In this document: one piece after another, positions 52,732 through 62,083 of the stretch | Layout: every line of letters begins with the position of its first letter | How positions within the stretch are numbered: position 1 is the first letter of the stretch | Assembly (NCBI GenBank): GCA_033852175.1 | Contig: JAWSUY010000042.1 | Coordinates: 72,524-136,523, forward strand | DNA length: 64,000 nucleotides | Direction of reading: 5' to 3' | From: Agarilytica sp033852175 | GTDB taxonomy: Bacteria > Pseudomonadota > Gammaproteobacteria > Pseudomonadales > Cellvibrionaceae | Notes under the pieces: generated by a model | What the model saw: only the letters and a program-made list of their open reading frames with translations | Database searches by the model: none | What the model was told of the DNA's origin: nothing | Translations under genes and position numbers: made by a program

Positions 52732-55619
52732 CTTATCTCTTCACCGTAAGTCACACCAACTTCCTGCTTGTTGTAGCGATCCGGATAAAGTTTGCTCAAT
52801 GCACCAAAACTCTGTGCAATCCATGAATTAAAATGGCCTTCCCATGCTTTGTCTAAATTTGCTTGATGAACCTCAACCGCAAGCGCATCAAATGGCGCCG
52901 CTTGTTCCTCGATTATCTCAGAATAGAGCAATGTATCGCTACCACTAAGGCCTGATGGCTTAGGCGCCCCCCTTAGGTGTGTAGCGAACGTTTCGTACAG
53001 GATACCGATTTTGTAGCTCGACATTGTGACAAATTCAAGGATTCCATAATCAGCTGCTTTTTGATATCGATCTGAAGCATTTTTAAAGAATTCCTGCTTT
53101 TTTGGTAAGCTACGCTGTAATGGCTGGCGAAGCTTTTTCTTCCGAAACTCAGAAGCGAAATAGTCTCCGTATTTTGCATTCGACCAAGCACCAAGCCAGC
53201 GGCTTCGTTCGGTTCTAAGATCTCCCGCCTTAGAATCACCCGCGATAATGCGCCTCAACCAATACAGGTGCTTCCCAATCTCATCTATCAACTCATAATT
53301 AGTCGCCAAATGAAATCGAGCTTCCATACGTGTATCGAACGGCTCTTCATAATTATAGGCGTAACGTTTAAAATACTTGATAGCCAAATCATAATTTGTC
53401 GCTTTTTCAAACATCGTCGCCGCTAGAAACAAACCTTCTCGCTTTATTTCCGGGTCTGGATCACTTTTATAAAGCCCCAGATAAGTATTCGCAGCCTTTG
53501 TCCAATCGACATTCTTCTCAAACGCTAAAGCGAGCTTACGCGGAAACTCAACCGCTAACTCATGATCTGGGTATAGGAGAGAAAGTTCCTGAAGCTCTTC
53601 TATCGCCAGGCCCCACTCACTGATACCTAATAGAATTGTTGCTGCATCATACTGAGCGGTAATTCTTATCGGTGAATTAGGCGTGAGCGTTTTCAACTTT
53701 AGCAGTTCAAATGCTGCGGCTCTCTTACCTAACGTCAACTCCACGACGGCTGAATTTTTAAATACTGTCGCAGCAATGCGCTCAGATATTTTGGTATATT
53801 CCTCTGACTCCGCCGCAACTAAACCTCGCTGACTCACATAGCTGTGCTCGGCATCCACATATCGTTCTAACTTAAAATATGAATGCGCCATTATTCCAAA
53901 CGCAGTTTTCATTAAAGTTTTATCGAGGGATTCAGCCGAGACTAGGTCTTGCGCGACACTTATCGCTCTTTCATATTGATTGAGACCAAACAAGTACTCA
54001 GCGGCATTTGTTAGTACTGTTGGCGATCGTACATCCGCATCAAACTTTTTAGAAAAGCGCAGCATACTTTCTACAGCAACAGCACGAAAACGTGCAACCT
54101 TCCGCTTGCTGTTTTCAATCGCCGGTGAATCGATATGATTCTGGTACGATAATATAGCGGCGTAGCCAGAATCCGCAGCATCTTCTTCAGCACTTGAGCC
54201 TATTGGTGCGTATGCTACCCGCTCATAATCTTCAGCCGCTTCAATATATTGGTACGCTTGAAAATGAGACTCCGCCTTTAAGAAACGAACAGCATCAACA
54301 CGCTCATCGAGAGGAAAAGTCTGAATATATTCTCCGTAAAAGCCCGCAGCACGCGTAAAGGATACAATCGCATCTTTCGAATACGACTCGATTTTAACCA
54401 AATCGATATTATCCTTTTTCGATTCTTTTTCCTTTTTTATCGCTCCAATAAGCGTTTGACCTTCAGAGTAATTAAACGTCGCCAACTCATCCAGAAACAC
54501 GATTAGTTGAGAGGCTATTTCTTCGCGAATACCCTCTGTATTTCCAGGGTAAGTGGAATTAACACCATAACCACGGATATAGCGTTCCTTTTCAACTAAG
54601 GCCTGACGCGGAAACTTACCTTTTGTGTACGATTGAATAAGCTTGTAATGCAACGACGGTGCTTCTTTAGATTTAGGGAATAACCTGACAAAGTGCCTAA
54701 AGGTTTTAGCTGACTGCTCGTATAGTTCTTTTTCGAGATAATAATCACCCAAGTGGTCATATAGCATCCACGAGTAGTATCGAGTCGCAATCGATGGAAT
54801 TTCCGCAATAGCTTCTGCGCCGCCAATTTTATCAAGGGTCAAACTCATCGAATGAATTGCATCATCTACCAGTGGCCTCTCAGCTTTATCTAGCGTAGCT
54901 ACATCCCGCCCATCAATTAAAATAGTATTTAATACAAAGGCAAACGCGTTTACTCCGGGTTCGAAAGCTAGCTGTTTGTAATGAACCCAACCCAGCATGT
55001 AATAAGCATTTAAGAGTATACGCCCCGTCGATAAACGCGTTACTGCCATATACGATGCTTTAGCCTGATCGTACTCTTGCCAATTAAAATGGATGTCAGC
55101 TTTTCGAAAATGAGCCTCGGAGATGTTTACATAGCCAGGATGACGCTGAACCAACTCAGTTAACATGCCCATTGCTTCGCGCTGCTGACCTTCTAGATCA
55201 TATGCTTTCGCCAACTGATAAAAAACTTCAGCGTTATCGGGAGAATTGGGGTAACGTTCAAGAATATTGCGATATGCTTTTATTGCAGCAACATACTCAC
55301 TAATTTCTCCGTCATCATCTTCAGAACTCGAATCAATTTGATCGTCAACCGCATCCATCATGTAAACATCTGCGATTCTTCTTTCTATCCGCTCTTTAAG
55401 CTTTTTATCTTCAAATAAGTCAATCAGCTCTTTGTATTCTTCTATCACCTCTTCATGGGTGAGATTTTCAAATTCAATTTCTTGCTCAGCCTCTTCTTCA
55501 TAACGAAGCTGACCCAAAGTTTGCGTATTATTTGATGTGCAGGAAGAAAGCACAATCAGACTCGCAATGCACACGCACCCTCTTAGAAGAGTCTTATTCA
55601 GAAATATTGAGCGTATCAA
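52728..55619 (-). CDS. Large TPR lipoprotein (963 residues)
   Basis: Lipoprotein with lipobox VLSSC (Cys27) and many TPR-like helical repeats over nearly its whole length, such as YRNILERYPNSPDNAEVFYQ, LAKAYDLEGQQREAMGMLTE and AIKYFKRYAYNYEEPFDTRM. The start is TTG 55619, supported by AAAGGGG six bases upstream and overlapping the previous gene's stop. An acidic segment lies near residue 75-85. Long TPR scaffolds of this kind (GltD/AgnA- or GltI-like) are typical of the Agl-Glt system and probably form the periplasmic or outer-membrane-attached framework. Confidence 0.8.
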   Translation of the reverse strand: MIRSIFLNKTLLRGCVCIASLIVLSSCTSNNTQTLGQLRYEEEAEQEIEFENLTHEEVIEEYKELIDLFEDKKLKERIERRIADVYMMDAVDDQIDSSSEDDDGEISEYVAAIKAYRNILERYPNSPDNAEVFYQLAKAYDLEGQQREAMGMLTELVQRHPGYVNISEAHFRKADIHFNWQEYDQAKASYMAVTRLSTGRILLNAYYMLGWVHYKQLAFEPGVNAFAFVLNTILIDGRDVATLDKAERPLVDDAIHSMSLTLDKIGGAEAIAEIPSIATRYYSWMLYDHLGDYYLEKELYEQSAKTFRHFVRLFPKSKEAPSLHYKLIQSYTKGKFPRQALVEKERYIRGYGVNSTYPGNTEGIREEIASQLIVFLDELATFNYSEGQTLIGAIKKEKESKKDNIDLVKIESYSKDAIVSFTRAAGFYGEYIQTFPLDERVDAVRFLKAESHFQAYQYIEAAEDYERVAYAPIGSSAEEDAADSGYAAILSYQNHIDSPAIENSKRKVARFRAVAVESMLRFSKKFDADVRSPTVLTNAAEYLFGLNQYERAISVAQDLVSAESLDKTLMKTAFGIMAHSYFKLERYVDAEHSYVSQRGLVAAESEEYTKISERIAATVFKNSAVVELTLGKRAAAFELLKLKTLTPNSPIRITAQYDAATILLGISEWGLAIEELQELSLLYPDHELAVEFPRKLALAFEKNVDWTKAANTYLGLYKSDPDPEIKREGLFLAATMFEKATNYDLAIKYFKRYAYNYEEPFDTRMEARFHLATNYELIDEIGKHLYWLRRIIAGDSKAGDLRTERSRWLGAWSNAKYGDYFASEFRKKKLRQPLQRSLPKKQEFFKNASDRYQKAADYGILEFVTMSSYKIGILYETFATHLRGAPKPSGLSGSDTLLYSEIIEEQAAPFDALAVEVHQANLDKAWEGHFNSWIAQSFGALSKLYPDRYNKQEVGVTYGEEIR

Positions 55620-57370
55620 TTTTTACCCCTTTGCTCAGAATTCAAACTGCGCTGCGCATCTTTTAATGTTGAAAGAGTCGTATCATAGAGACGCGCCTTA
55701 GCTAAGCGAGATTGCGCCCAGTAATAACTCATTCTCTCTTCATGCTTATCAAGCTCAGCCTTCACTAGTTGGCGCATAACAGGCTCTAATTTGACAATAT
55801 TCAACTCTGTTTTTTGCAACAACATTTTCACTCGTCTATGCAAAGAATTAATTTCAGAACGATAACTGCCAGGCAAAACATACACATCTTCAAGAGAATC
55901 AAACAGTTTCACCTTTTCGTCAAATACAATCAGCTCATCACTCGTTGACGCTAGAAGAACATCTATACGCACTTGATCATCTTTTTCCAAGGCTAGATTC
56001 AACAGACTAAGCTCTGCTTTTTGCTCTCTAAAACGTGCTTCAAATTTGACACTATTTCTAACTAACTCATGATTTTTATCATTAAACGCTTTTTTTGTAG
56101 AGTTTTCCATGATGACAAGGTGTTCACGCCCCTGTAAAAGCCAATATTCTAAGTTTTTACGTAAGTAATATAAATCAGCCAACTCTCTCAAAGTTTCGTT
56201 AAATGGATGGCCTGACATTAAGTCGATCAAAAATGGCGTAAGATTTTTATAATCAACGCTTGGCGTGGAGCTATGCCAATCTGAATCATCGACAATCGCC
56301 TCCATATTGGTAATAAATTCTGCTGGAACATCTTTCTTGTCGATAATGCGGCGGGCCTCATCCACCATCGCCACACCAGCTTTAAAATCTTTGATAGCGA
56401 GTAAGTTTGCCTTCAATGCTTTGCGAGGAGAGCCCTCCTGCTCGTATAAATGAGCAAGCAATACTTTAGCCTCCTGAACTTCTGGGCTAGCAATGTTGCG
56501 CCTATTTAGTAACTTTAGTGCCGCAGTTGCGTCAGGAAAACGTTTTACCTTAATAGCGGCCCACGCATAATTAAGTAATGCTCGATTAGAATATAAGCCT
56601 GTTGTGCGAATTTGAGTGAGATACAACCATGCCTGATCAAACCGCCCCTTCTGCATCGCAATTTGCGCCAGCGCCAATTTCGCCCTATCGGAAAGCACCA
56701 AAAATTCTTCTTCAAGACCGACATAAGATTTAACTGTTTCAAGATTGGCAACGGCGTCAACTAACTGCCCCACCTTTAACTGCCCTATCGCTTTGTTAAA
56801 CAATAGATAAGGGTATTGAGTTGATTGCGCTATAGTTTCGTCAAATTCATCTTCGGAAAGAGCTTTATTTGACTTTATTTTGACAAGAGTAGAAAGGTAA
56901 TAATAATCAAAGACCAGGTCTTTTGGTATCTCACCACTAATGTAGCTTAAGGCACGAGTAGCATTAGATATATCAGATTTATTGTAATAGAAGCGCGCCA
57001 AAAAATACCACGCTCGATTACGAACCAAGGGAGACGCCTTGCCCTCCAAAAGAGTCTCAAAAATATTGCGAGCATCATCAGCCATACCATAAGACAGCAT
57101 AAGGCCACCCTTCAGTAACTCTCCATCGTCACCAAGAGCTATGGTATTTTCCTTAGCTACAGAATAAGCATTCTCGACCAATGACGGGAAAAACCGCTTC
57201 TGGAAATATTCGTACAACACTAAGCCATACTCAAGTTCAGCCGTAGACTGAACATGTGAATCAATTATCGCGGCACTAGAAACAGGAGCAAACCCAAGCC
57301 CCAAAGAGAGGACAGAGGCCAGCCCAAACTGCCTTAACCGAAAGATAGACATCAAATTCATATCTACCAC
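55616..57370 (-). CDS. Exported TPR protein (584 residues)
   Basis: Periplasmic protein with signal peptide (LRQFGLASVLSLGLGFAPVSSA) and TPR-type repeats (AWYFLARFYYNKSDISNATR, LLAHLYEQEGSPRKALKANL). The C-terminal third is coiled-coil-rich (RFREQKAELSLLNLALEKDD, RVKMLLQKTELNIVKLEPVM). Start may be GTG 57370 or a later ATG at 57361 or 57352. It overlaps the gene upstream by 7 bases and the one downstream by 4. It is one of three TPR proteins in this operon. Confidence 0.77.
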   Translation of the reverse strand: MVDMNLMSIFRLRQFGLASVLSLGLGFAPVSSAAIIDSHVQSTAELEYGLVLYEYFQKRFFPSLVENAYSVAKENTIALGDDGELLKGGLMLSYGMADDARNIFETLLEGKASPLVRNRAWYFLARFYYNKSDISNATRALSYISGEIPKDLVFDYYYLSTLVKIKSNKALSEDEFDETIAQSTQYPYLLFNKAIGQLKVGQLVDAVANLETVKSYVGLEEEFLVLSDRAKLALAQIAMQKGRFDQAWLYLTQIRTTGLYSNRALLNYAWAAIKVKRFPDATAALKLLNRRNIASPEVQEAKVLLAHLYEQEGSPRKALKANLLAIKDFKAGVAMVDEARRIIDKKDVPAEFITNMEAIVDDSDWHSSTPSVDYKNLTPFLIDLMSGHPFNETLRELADLYYLRKNLEYWLLQGREHLVIMENSTKKAFNDKNHELVRNSVKFEARFREQKAELSLLNLALEKDDQVRIDVLLASTSDELIVFDEKVKLFDSLEDVYVLPGSYRSEINSLHRRVKMLLQKTELNIVKLEPVMRQLVKAELDKHEERMSYYWAQSRLAKARLYDTTLSTLKDAQRSLNSEQRGKN

Positions 57371-58032
57371 AACTTCATTTTAAAGGTTGGTTCTTGCGCC
57401 ACAGTGTCGTCGCTGATGGCTATTTCTAAATATTGACTACCCGGTCCTTTTTTCAACCTCAACTCCGACGCCCTTTTGTAAGCTCGATCCCCAGGACCAA
57501 CACCGGTAAAAAACGCAATAATGTCGTGCTGCCCCTCTGACAAGTTAGTGATAAAGAGCTTGTGTACACCGCCTCGCAATAGAGCTTCACGTTGTTTTTT
57601 TGAATAAATGTGCGTTGCTACAAAACGCCCATCTATTTTCAATTTGACGCTTTCCATCTCAAAAAACTGTCCGGACGTGGCTGAGACAAAAAATGAGACT
57701 TTAGTGCTTGATGGAAACAGAAGTTTTTCTTCCATCAACGTTAGATCCTTATTAAGGTCAATAACTTCACCTTTTAATATCTGGATATCTCGAGAAATCT
57801 TTTGCACTTCATTCAGGGCGGATCTCGCACGACTTTCTGAATCGTCACGTCCAAAGTCGATGTTAGTATCTTCTACAGATGCAGCCCAATCTTCGTTAAC
57901 ATCAACGCTAATATTCGCATCTATAGCTTTGGCGCCATCATCAACGCCTTGTTCAACTTCTTGAGCTTGCAGGCCTATATAAGCAAAAACAAGTATCAGA
58001 GCCAATGATATTCGACTCAGTAGTATGTGCAT
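57364..58032 (-). CDS. Exported coiled-coil/beta protein, first gene of the Agl-Glt-like operon
   Basis: Protein of 222 residues from ATG 58032, which places a signal peptide (LLSRISLALILVFAYIGLQA) at the start; the frame is open to 58107. A short coiled coil follows (LNEVQKISRDIQILKGEVID and LNKDLTLMEEKLLFP). The C-terminal half is a beta-sandwich-like domain (VSFFVSATSGQFFEMESVKL, INLSEGQHDIIAFF-like stretch). I know no firm family name. It leads the operon and is probably a periplasmic component. Confidence 0.65.
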   Translation of the reverse strand: MHILLSRISLALILVFAYIGLQAQEVEQGVDDGAKAIDANISVDVNEDWAASVEDTNIDFGRDDSESRARSALNEVQKISRDIQILKGEVIDLNKDLTLMEEKLLFPSSTKVSFFVSATSGQFFEMESVKLKIDGRFVATHIYSKKQREALLRGGVHKLFITNLSEGQHDIIAFFTGVGPGDRAYKRASELRLKKGPGSQYLEIAISDDTVAQEPTFKMKLW

Positions 58033-58124
58033 GAGCTTTACGCCTAAACTTATTGAAATGATTACAAAAATATACAACATATACTCAACAATAGTTACCC
58101 TACTCACGTAAAAAATAGCTTATT

Positions 58125-58134
58125 TTGACGTCAA
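58125..58134. promoter_or_regulatory. Palindrome TTGACGTCAA between divergent envelope genes
   Basis: A perfect 10-bp palindrome lies about 90 bases upstream of the operon's first gene and about 215 upstream of the divergent beta-barrel gene. It could be an operator shared by both. The rest of the interval (58033-58350) shows no gene. Confidence 0.35.
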
Positions 58135-58350
58135 CTCTCATACTCATTTGCGTAAACCCGCGAACAGGTCACACTATATCCAAATCTCCCCCATTACAGA
58201 GTATCGAGTTGATCGATTACTCACTGTACGCTACCCAGCCACCAATTCCCGTTACATGTTAAAACTGAGATCTATTCGCGTTAATTGGATCGATGCCCCC
58301 CTAAATTTTCAGTACAATGACCCAATAACAGTAATGACTATGGATATCAC

Positions 58351-58983
58351 ATGCTTAAACTCCCCACCTCTTTCGCATTTATGTGCTTCACCGCACTATT
58401 TTCAACAATGGCTCACTCAGAAGAGAGCAAATCAAGCATTAAAGTCATTGATCCTGAGAAGAGAACCGCAACAGCCAATGTGGCAGCGCTGGATACTGAG
58501 CATTTTGAAGTCGGGTTTCACGCGGGCATGCTTTCTGTTGAAGACTTCAATACAAACCCTGTATTCGGGGCATCCCTCCGATATTATTTTAATGAGAAAG
58601 TGTTTTTAGAGGGGAGTATTGGATCTTCCGAGACTGAGCAATCAAACCCTGAAGACTTCACCGACCAAAACTTTGTGAGCGACAGAGATTTTTCGTACCT
58701 AGGCATCTCAGCGGGATACCAATTATTAAAAGGAAGGTCATTCTGGGGGAAAAAGCGTAAGTACAATACCGGACTTTACGCTGTAGGAGGAATTGAAAGC
58801 GTTGACTTTGCTGACGACACTAACACGGGGATAGTGATCGGCATCAGTTACAGGACAGCACTTACTGACTGGCTATCGTTAAATCTAGACTTCAAAGATC
58901 ACCTTGTAGCTAGAGACATTTTAGATGACGATAAGATGACACATAACACTGAAATCGCGCTTGGAGTAAGCTTCTTCTTTTAA
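58351..58983 (+). CDS. Outer-membrane beta-barrel protein 1
   Basis: Protein of 210 residues, signal peptide (FAFMCFTALFSTMAHS), then alternating beta strands typical of an eight-stranded OmpA/OmpW-like barrel: FEVGFHAGMLSVEDFNTNPV, ASLRYYFNEKVFLEGSIG, FSYLGISAGYQLL and TGLYAVGGIESVDFADD. It ends in aromatic residues (GVSFFF), the usual signal for outer-membrane insertion. It is divergent from the Agl-Glt-like operon and similar in plan to the two barrels that follow on the other strand. Confidence 0.82.
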   Translation: MLKLPTSFAFMCFTALFSTMAHSEESKSSIKVIDPEKRTATANVAALDTEHFEVGFHAGMLSVEDFNTNPVFGASLRYYFNEKVFLEGSIGSSETEQSNPEDFTDQNFVSDRDFSYLGISAGYQLLKGRSFWGKKRKYNTGLYAVGGIESVDFADDTNTGIVIGISYRTALTDWLSLNLDFKDHLVARDILDDDKMTHNTEIALGVSFFF

Positions 58984-59005
58984 GAAATCGAGACTGGAGG
59001 GGGTA

Positions 59006-59608
59006 TCAAAACAGATACCCCATTCCCACACTGAGCTGATTACTCTGTACGGTCGTATCCTCGCCTGAAATAATCGCAGACTTATACAAGTAGTCCCGAT
59101 AGTCGACTCGCAAAACATATTTTCGAAAAAACTCTATTTGGTAACCAACACCAAAGGTATAGGTAAAGCTCTCTTCTCCGCCAAAATCAGTATCTCCAAC
59201 ACCACCAACAACATACAAGGACGACAAATGGGAACCTCCTTTACCAGCAAAAAACTCTCCCTGAAAAAGATTATATCCAACCAATAGATCATAGTGGCTA
59301 AAACCTCTATCAACCCCGTACACCAGCCCACCCTGCTCATGAGTAGATCTAGAGATATCCGCCTGCACATAATTATATTGCAAAAAGAATGATTCAGAAG
59401 CTTTAAATGTCACACTCGCCCCAACAAGAAATTCAGCAGGAAAGTCTTCAAGGTTGATAATTCCAGCAGTTAAACCAACATCAAAAAGCTCTGAATTAAC
59501 CTTTAGCTCGCTGGCACTTGCGCTTTCAGCCCCTAGAAAGAGGGACACTGCACAGAGACCCACGACAGTAAAGGGTTTTAGAAAAATGTGTTTAAGCCGA
59601 TTTTCCAC
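59006..59608 (-). CDS. Outer-membrane beta-barrel protein 2
   Basis: Protein of 200 residues with signal peptide (TVVGLCAVSLFLGAESASA). The barrel repeats the plan of the 58351 protein: FDVGLTAGIINLEDFPAEFL, ASVTFKASESFFLQYNYV, YDLLVGYNLF and SSLYVVGGVGDTDFGGEESF. It ends in GMGYLF. Start is GTG 59608, inside the last codons of the SH3-barrel gene, a 31-base overlap that implies cotranscription. Barrel 1 lies convergent to it, 22 bases away. Confidence 0.8.
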   Translation of the reverse strand: MENRLKHIFLKPFTVVGLCAVSLFLGAESASASELKVNSELFDVGLTAGIINLEDFPAEFLVGASVTFKASESFFLQYNYVQADISRSTHEQGGLVYGVDRGFSHYDLLVGYNLFQGEFFAGKGGSHLSSLYVVGGVGDTDFGGEESFTYTFGVGYQIEFFRKYVLRVDYRDYLYKSAIISGEDTTVQSNQLSVGMGYLF

Positions 59609-60339
59609 GCCTGTAAGCTCTCCGTCTCATCATCGGTTGATACTGAATACCACCGGTACTCAGCTTTGATTACAAAGTTACGCCCAAGGTAAAAACTCGT
59701 ACCCAAGCCGTAACTGTTAAAATTTGAACTTTTTTCGGAAAAAGAAATAAGCTGAGGCTGAGAGCCAAGACTCAACTCACCAACTCCCAACGCTACATAT
59801 GGTGAAAATTTCCAATCTGAGAAAGGCTCAAGATATACGTTCGCGGCATAATAATCGCCACTAGCATCAGAGCCGAACAGGCGCCCCAACTCAACATCAG
59901 CACCAAGCCAACTTAAGAAACGATAACCTCCCGTCACACTAAAGGTTTCATAACCTTCTAGAGCTCCGTCAGAAAACTGCCCGGTCGAAAACCCAGTGAC
60001 CCAACTACCCTTGATATAATCTCCATAACCTACAGAAGGTAAATCTGCCGGCTCACCAGTAGCCTGAATCGTTCGGGATATTTGTGCCGCTGTCGTCCAA
60101 CCAACTCTACCGTTTTCTGCACGCACCTCATACCAACCAGGGCGACGTGTAAGTATCTCGACCTTTTCTCCCTGCTCTATTGTATAAAAAACTGGATATC
60201 CGCGCCCCGGACCAGAATGCACATCGGCATAGGCGTCAATCACTTCCAGCGAAACGCCGGGCTTCATATCCTTAGAAATTGCAGGCTGCACCAGAAAAAA
60301 ACAACAGACCGCCAACAGCCAATTACATTTTTTTAACAT
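59578..60339 (-). CDS. SH3-domain outer-membrane beta-barrel protein 3
   Basis: Protein of 253 residues: signal peptide (LLAVCCFFLVQPAIS), a bacterial SH3 domain (about 28-90; VHSGPGRGYPVFYTIEQGEK, RPGWYEVRAENGRVGWT), then an outer-membrane barrel (VTGGYRFLSWLGADVELGRL, FSPYVALGVGELSLG, NFVIKAEYRWYSV) ending GLNTFF. The SH3 domain may bind peptidoglycan while the barrel sits in the outer membrane. It is upstream of barrel 2 in the same operon. Three barrels next to the Agl-Glt-like operon recall GltA/B/H. Confidence 0.83.
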   Translation of the reverse strand: MLKKCNWLLAVCCFFLVQPAISKDMKPGVSLEVIDAYADVHSGPGRGYPVFYTIEQGEKVEILTRRPGWYEVRAENGRVGWTTAAQISRTIQATGEPADLPSVGYGDYIKGSWVTGFSTGQFSDGALEGYETFSVTGGYRFLSWLGADVELGRLFGSDASGDYYAANVYLEPFSDWKFSPYVALGVGELSLGSQPQLISFSEKSSNFNSYGLGTSFYLGRNFVIKAEYRWYSVSTDDETESLQAWKIGLNTFF

Positions 60340-60610
60340 TGCCGAAATACCATTCTCATCGATTTACCCATACCTGGAGATCTAGCCAATAGTATATTGT
60401 AGGCAAGCAACAATGATAGCCTTAATTGCCTCATCTTGTGACGCACTGCGCCAAACCAAGCTCGCCAACAGAGCCATAATGACTTTTAGTGTACGTAGAT
60501 GCGCAAAACGAATGTAAAACAACCACATCACAGTTGCAAAATGCCCTGCTAAATACCCCGCCATCTGCTACTATTCCAGCTAAAATAATGTTGGAATATC
60601 ACGACAATTC

Positions 60611-62050
60611 ATGCGTAAACTTTCTCTCTTTTTAAGCACTTCTCTTTACTCTCTATCAAGCCATGCCGGTTTTATTGATTATTTCAAAGATGAAAACAAC
60701 GAAACAAAATGGCAATACGTTGCAAACTTTTCGAGCTCGGTCTTAATTGCCGCTCTGAGCATCACGCTTGTTAACCTATTTTTTAGCCATAGGCGCCAAA
60801 TAAAGGCCAACAGGGCTCTCAAAGAAATACGCGACGCTTTAGAACAGCGTGTTCTCGAGCGCACAGCTACACTCGACAAGTCCAACCACCTATTAAAAGA
60901 AGCCAATTCGGCATTAGAAGGTGAAATAGACCAGCACAAAAAAACATCGCAATTACTGCAGTCATCTGAAGCCTACATAAAGAACATACTTCAGTCACTG
61001 CCATCCATGCTGATAGGCCTAAACGGTGACCTCAATGTCACACAGTGGAACCGTTGCGCGGAAGACATCACCGGCATTGAGTACGATAAAGCAGCCGGTG
61101 CAAACCTATGGGAAATTTACCCAACAATTACGATATCTCCTGAACAAGTTAAGGATGTACTGGTCAGCGGCTTGCCTACAACAATCAAACACAGCCAACG
61201 AGGCCAATATTACTTCGACATCCTTATATTCCCACTAAAAGGCCAACTCGACCGCGGAGTGGTCATCCTAATAGACAACGTCACACAGAGAACCCTGGCC
61301 GAAAACCAGCTCATCCAGCGAGACAAGATGTCATCAATGGGAGAGCTAGCGTCAACGATGGCGCACGATATCGCCATCCCTTTGCAGGCAATTTCGGAAG
61401 ATTTGTCCACGATTAAAAAATCGGCCTCTCTTCTAGAGAACACCGCTGATTCAAATGAATTGAACGAAGTATTAAGCGACGCCACTCTCCGAGGTAAGCA
61501 AGTAAATTCCGTCATTAATAATTTACTGGAGTTTGCACGCAGTCATGGCGACAAAAAACGGATTGCCTACATGCCCGACATTGTTGAACACGCAATCGAG
61601 CTAGCAGAAAACACACTTTCTGACCCGACAGGCTTGCGCTTCCTAGATGCTATGATTGAGCGAAACTTTGAGCCTAAACTTCCTAAGATTCCCTGCTATA
61701 TCGCAGAAATGCAGCAAGTATTCCTAAGCCTATTCAGGCATTGCGTACACGCGCTAGCGAAAGTAGAAAAAGATGACTTTACGCCAACCATCAAAATAGA
61801 GATTAGCGAGTGCTATGACGCACTATGGATAAAAGTTCAGCATAACGGCCTTGGATTAAGCGGTGACGAACAACACGACATTTTCGAGCCATTCTTCAAC
61901 TCATGGCCTCACAAGACGCAATCAACTGAAGGGGAAAACAGATTATCGTTTACCCACTTCATTATTGCAGACCACCATCAGGGGCAAATTGCGATCACGT
62001 CCGACGTTAATGTTGGCACAACCTTTCATATTCAGCTGCAACTTAACTAA
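60611..62050 (+). CDS. PAS-containing sensor histidine kinase with degenerate ATP site
   Basis: Protein of 479 residues: N-terminal signal/anchor, a membrane helix (about 42-59), coiled coil (70-120), PAS domain (about 122-235) and a kinase core. The H-box is SSMGELASTMAHDIAIPLQA with His252. The ATP domain is unusual: the N-box reads VFLSLFRHCVHAL (Asn replaced), the G1 box reads HNGLGLSG instead of DxGxG, and no GTGLGL-type G2 box exists (EGENRLSFTHFIIA). The F-box (IFEPFF) and final GTTFHIQL are kept. It may be a pseudokinase or phosphatase-type partner. No response regulator is adjacent. Confidence 0.8.
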   Translation: MRKLSLFLSTSLYSLSSHAGFIDYFKDENNETKWQYVANFSSSVLIAALSITLVNLFFSHRRQIKANRALKEIRDALEQRVLERTATLDKSNHLLKEANSALEGEIDQHKKTSQLLQSSEAYIKNILQSLPSMLIGLNGDLNVTQWNRCAEDITGIEYDKAAGANLWEIYPTITISPEQVKDVLVSGLPTTIKHSQRGQYYFDILIFPLKGQLDRGVVILIDNVTQRTLAENQLIQRDKMSSMGELASTMAHDIAIPLQAISEDLSTIKKSASLLENTADSNELNEVLSDATLRGKQVNSVINNLLEFARSHGDKKRIAYMPDIVEHAIELAENTLSDPTGLRFLDAMIERNFEPKLPKIPCYIAEMQQVFLSLFRHCVHALAKVEKDDFTPTIKIEISECYDALWIKVQHNGLGLSGDEQHDIFEPFFNSWPHKTQSTEGENRLSFTHFIIADHHQGQIAITSDVNVGTTFHIQLQLN

Positions 62051-62083
62051 ATAGAAATTGAACTCAAAAAAACAGACGCTAAA

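Noticed and set aside
60382..60564. 60-codon minus-strand frame upstream of the histidine kinase
   Set aside because: No ribosome-binding site or recognisable sequence; it lies in a probable divergent promoter region.
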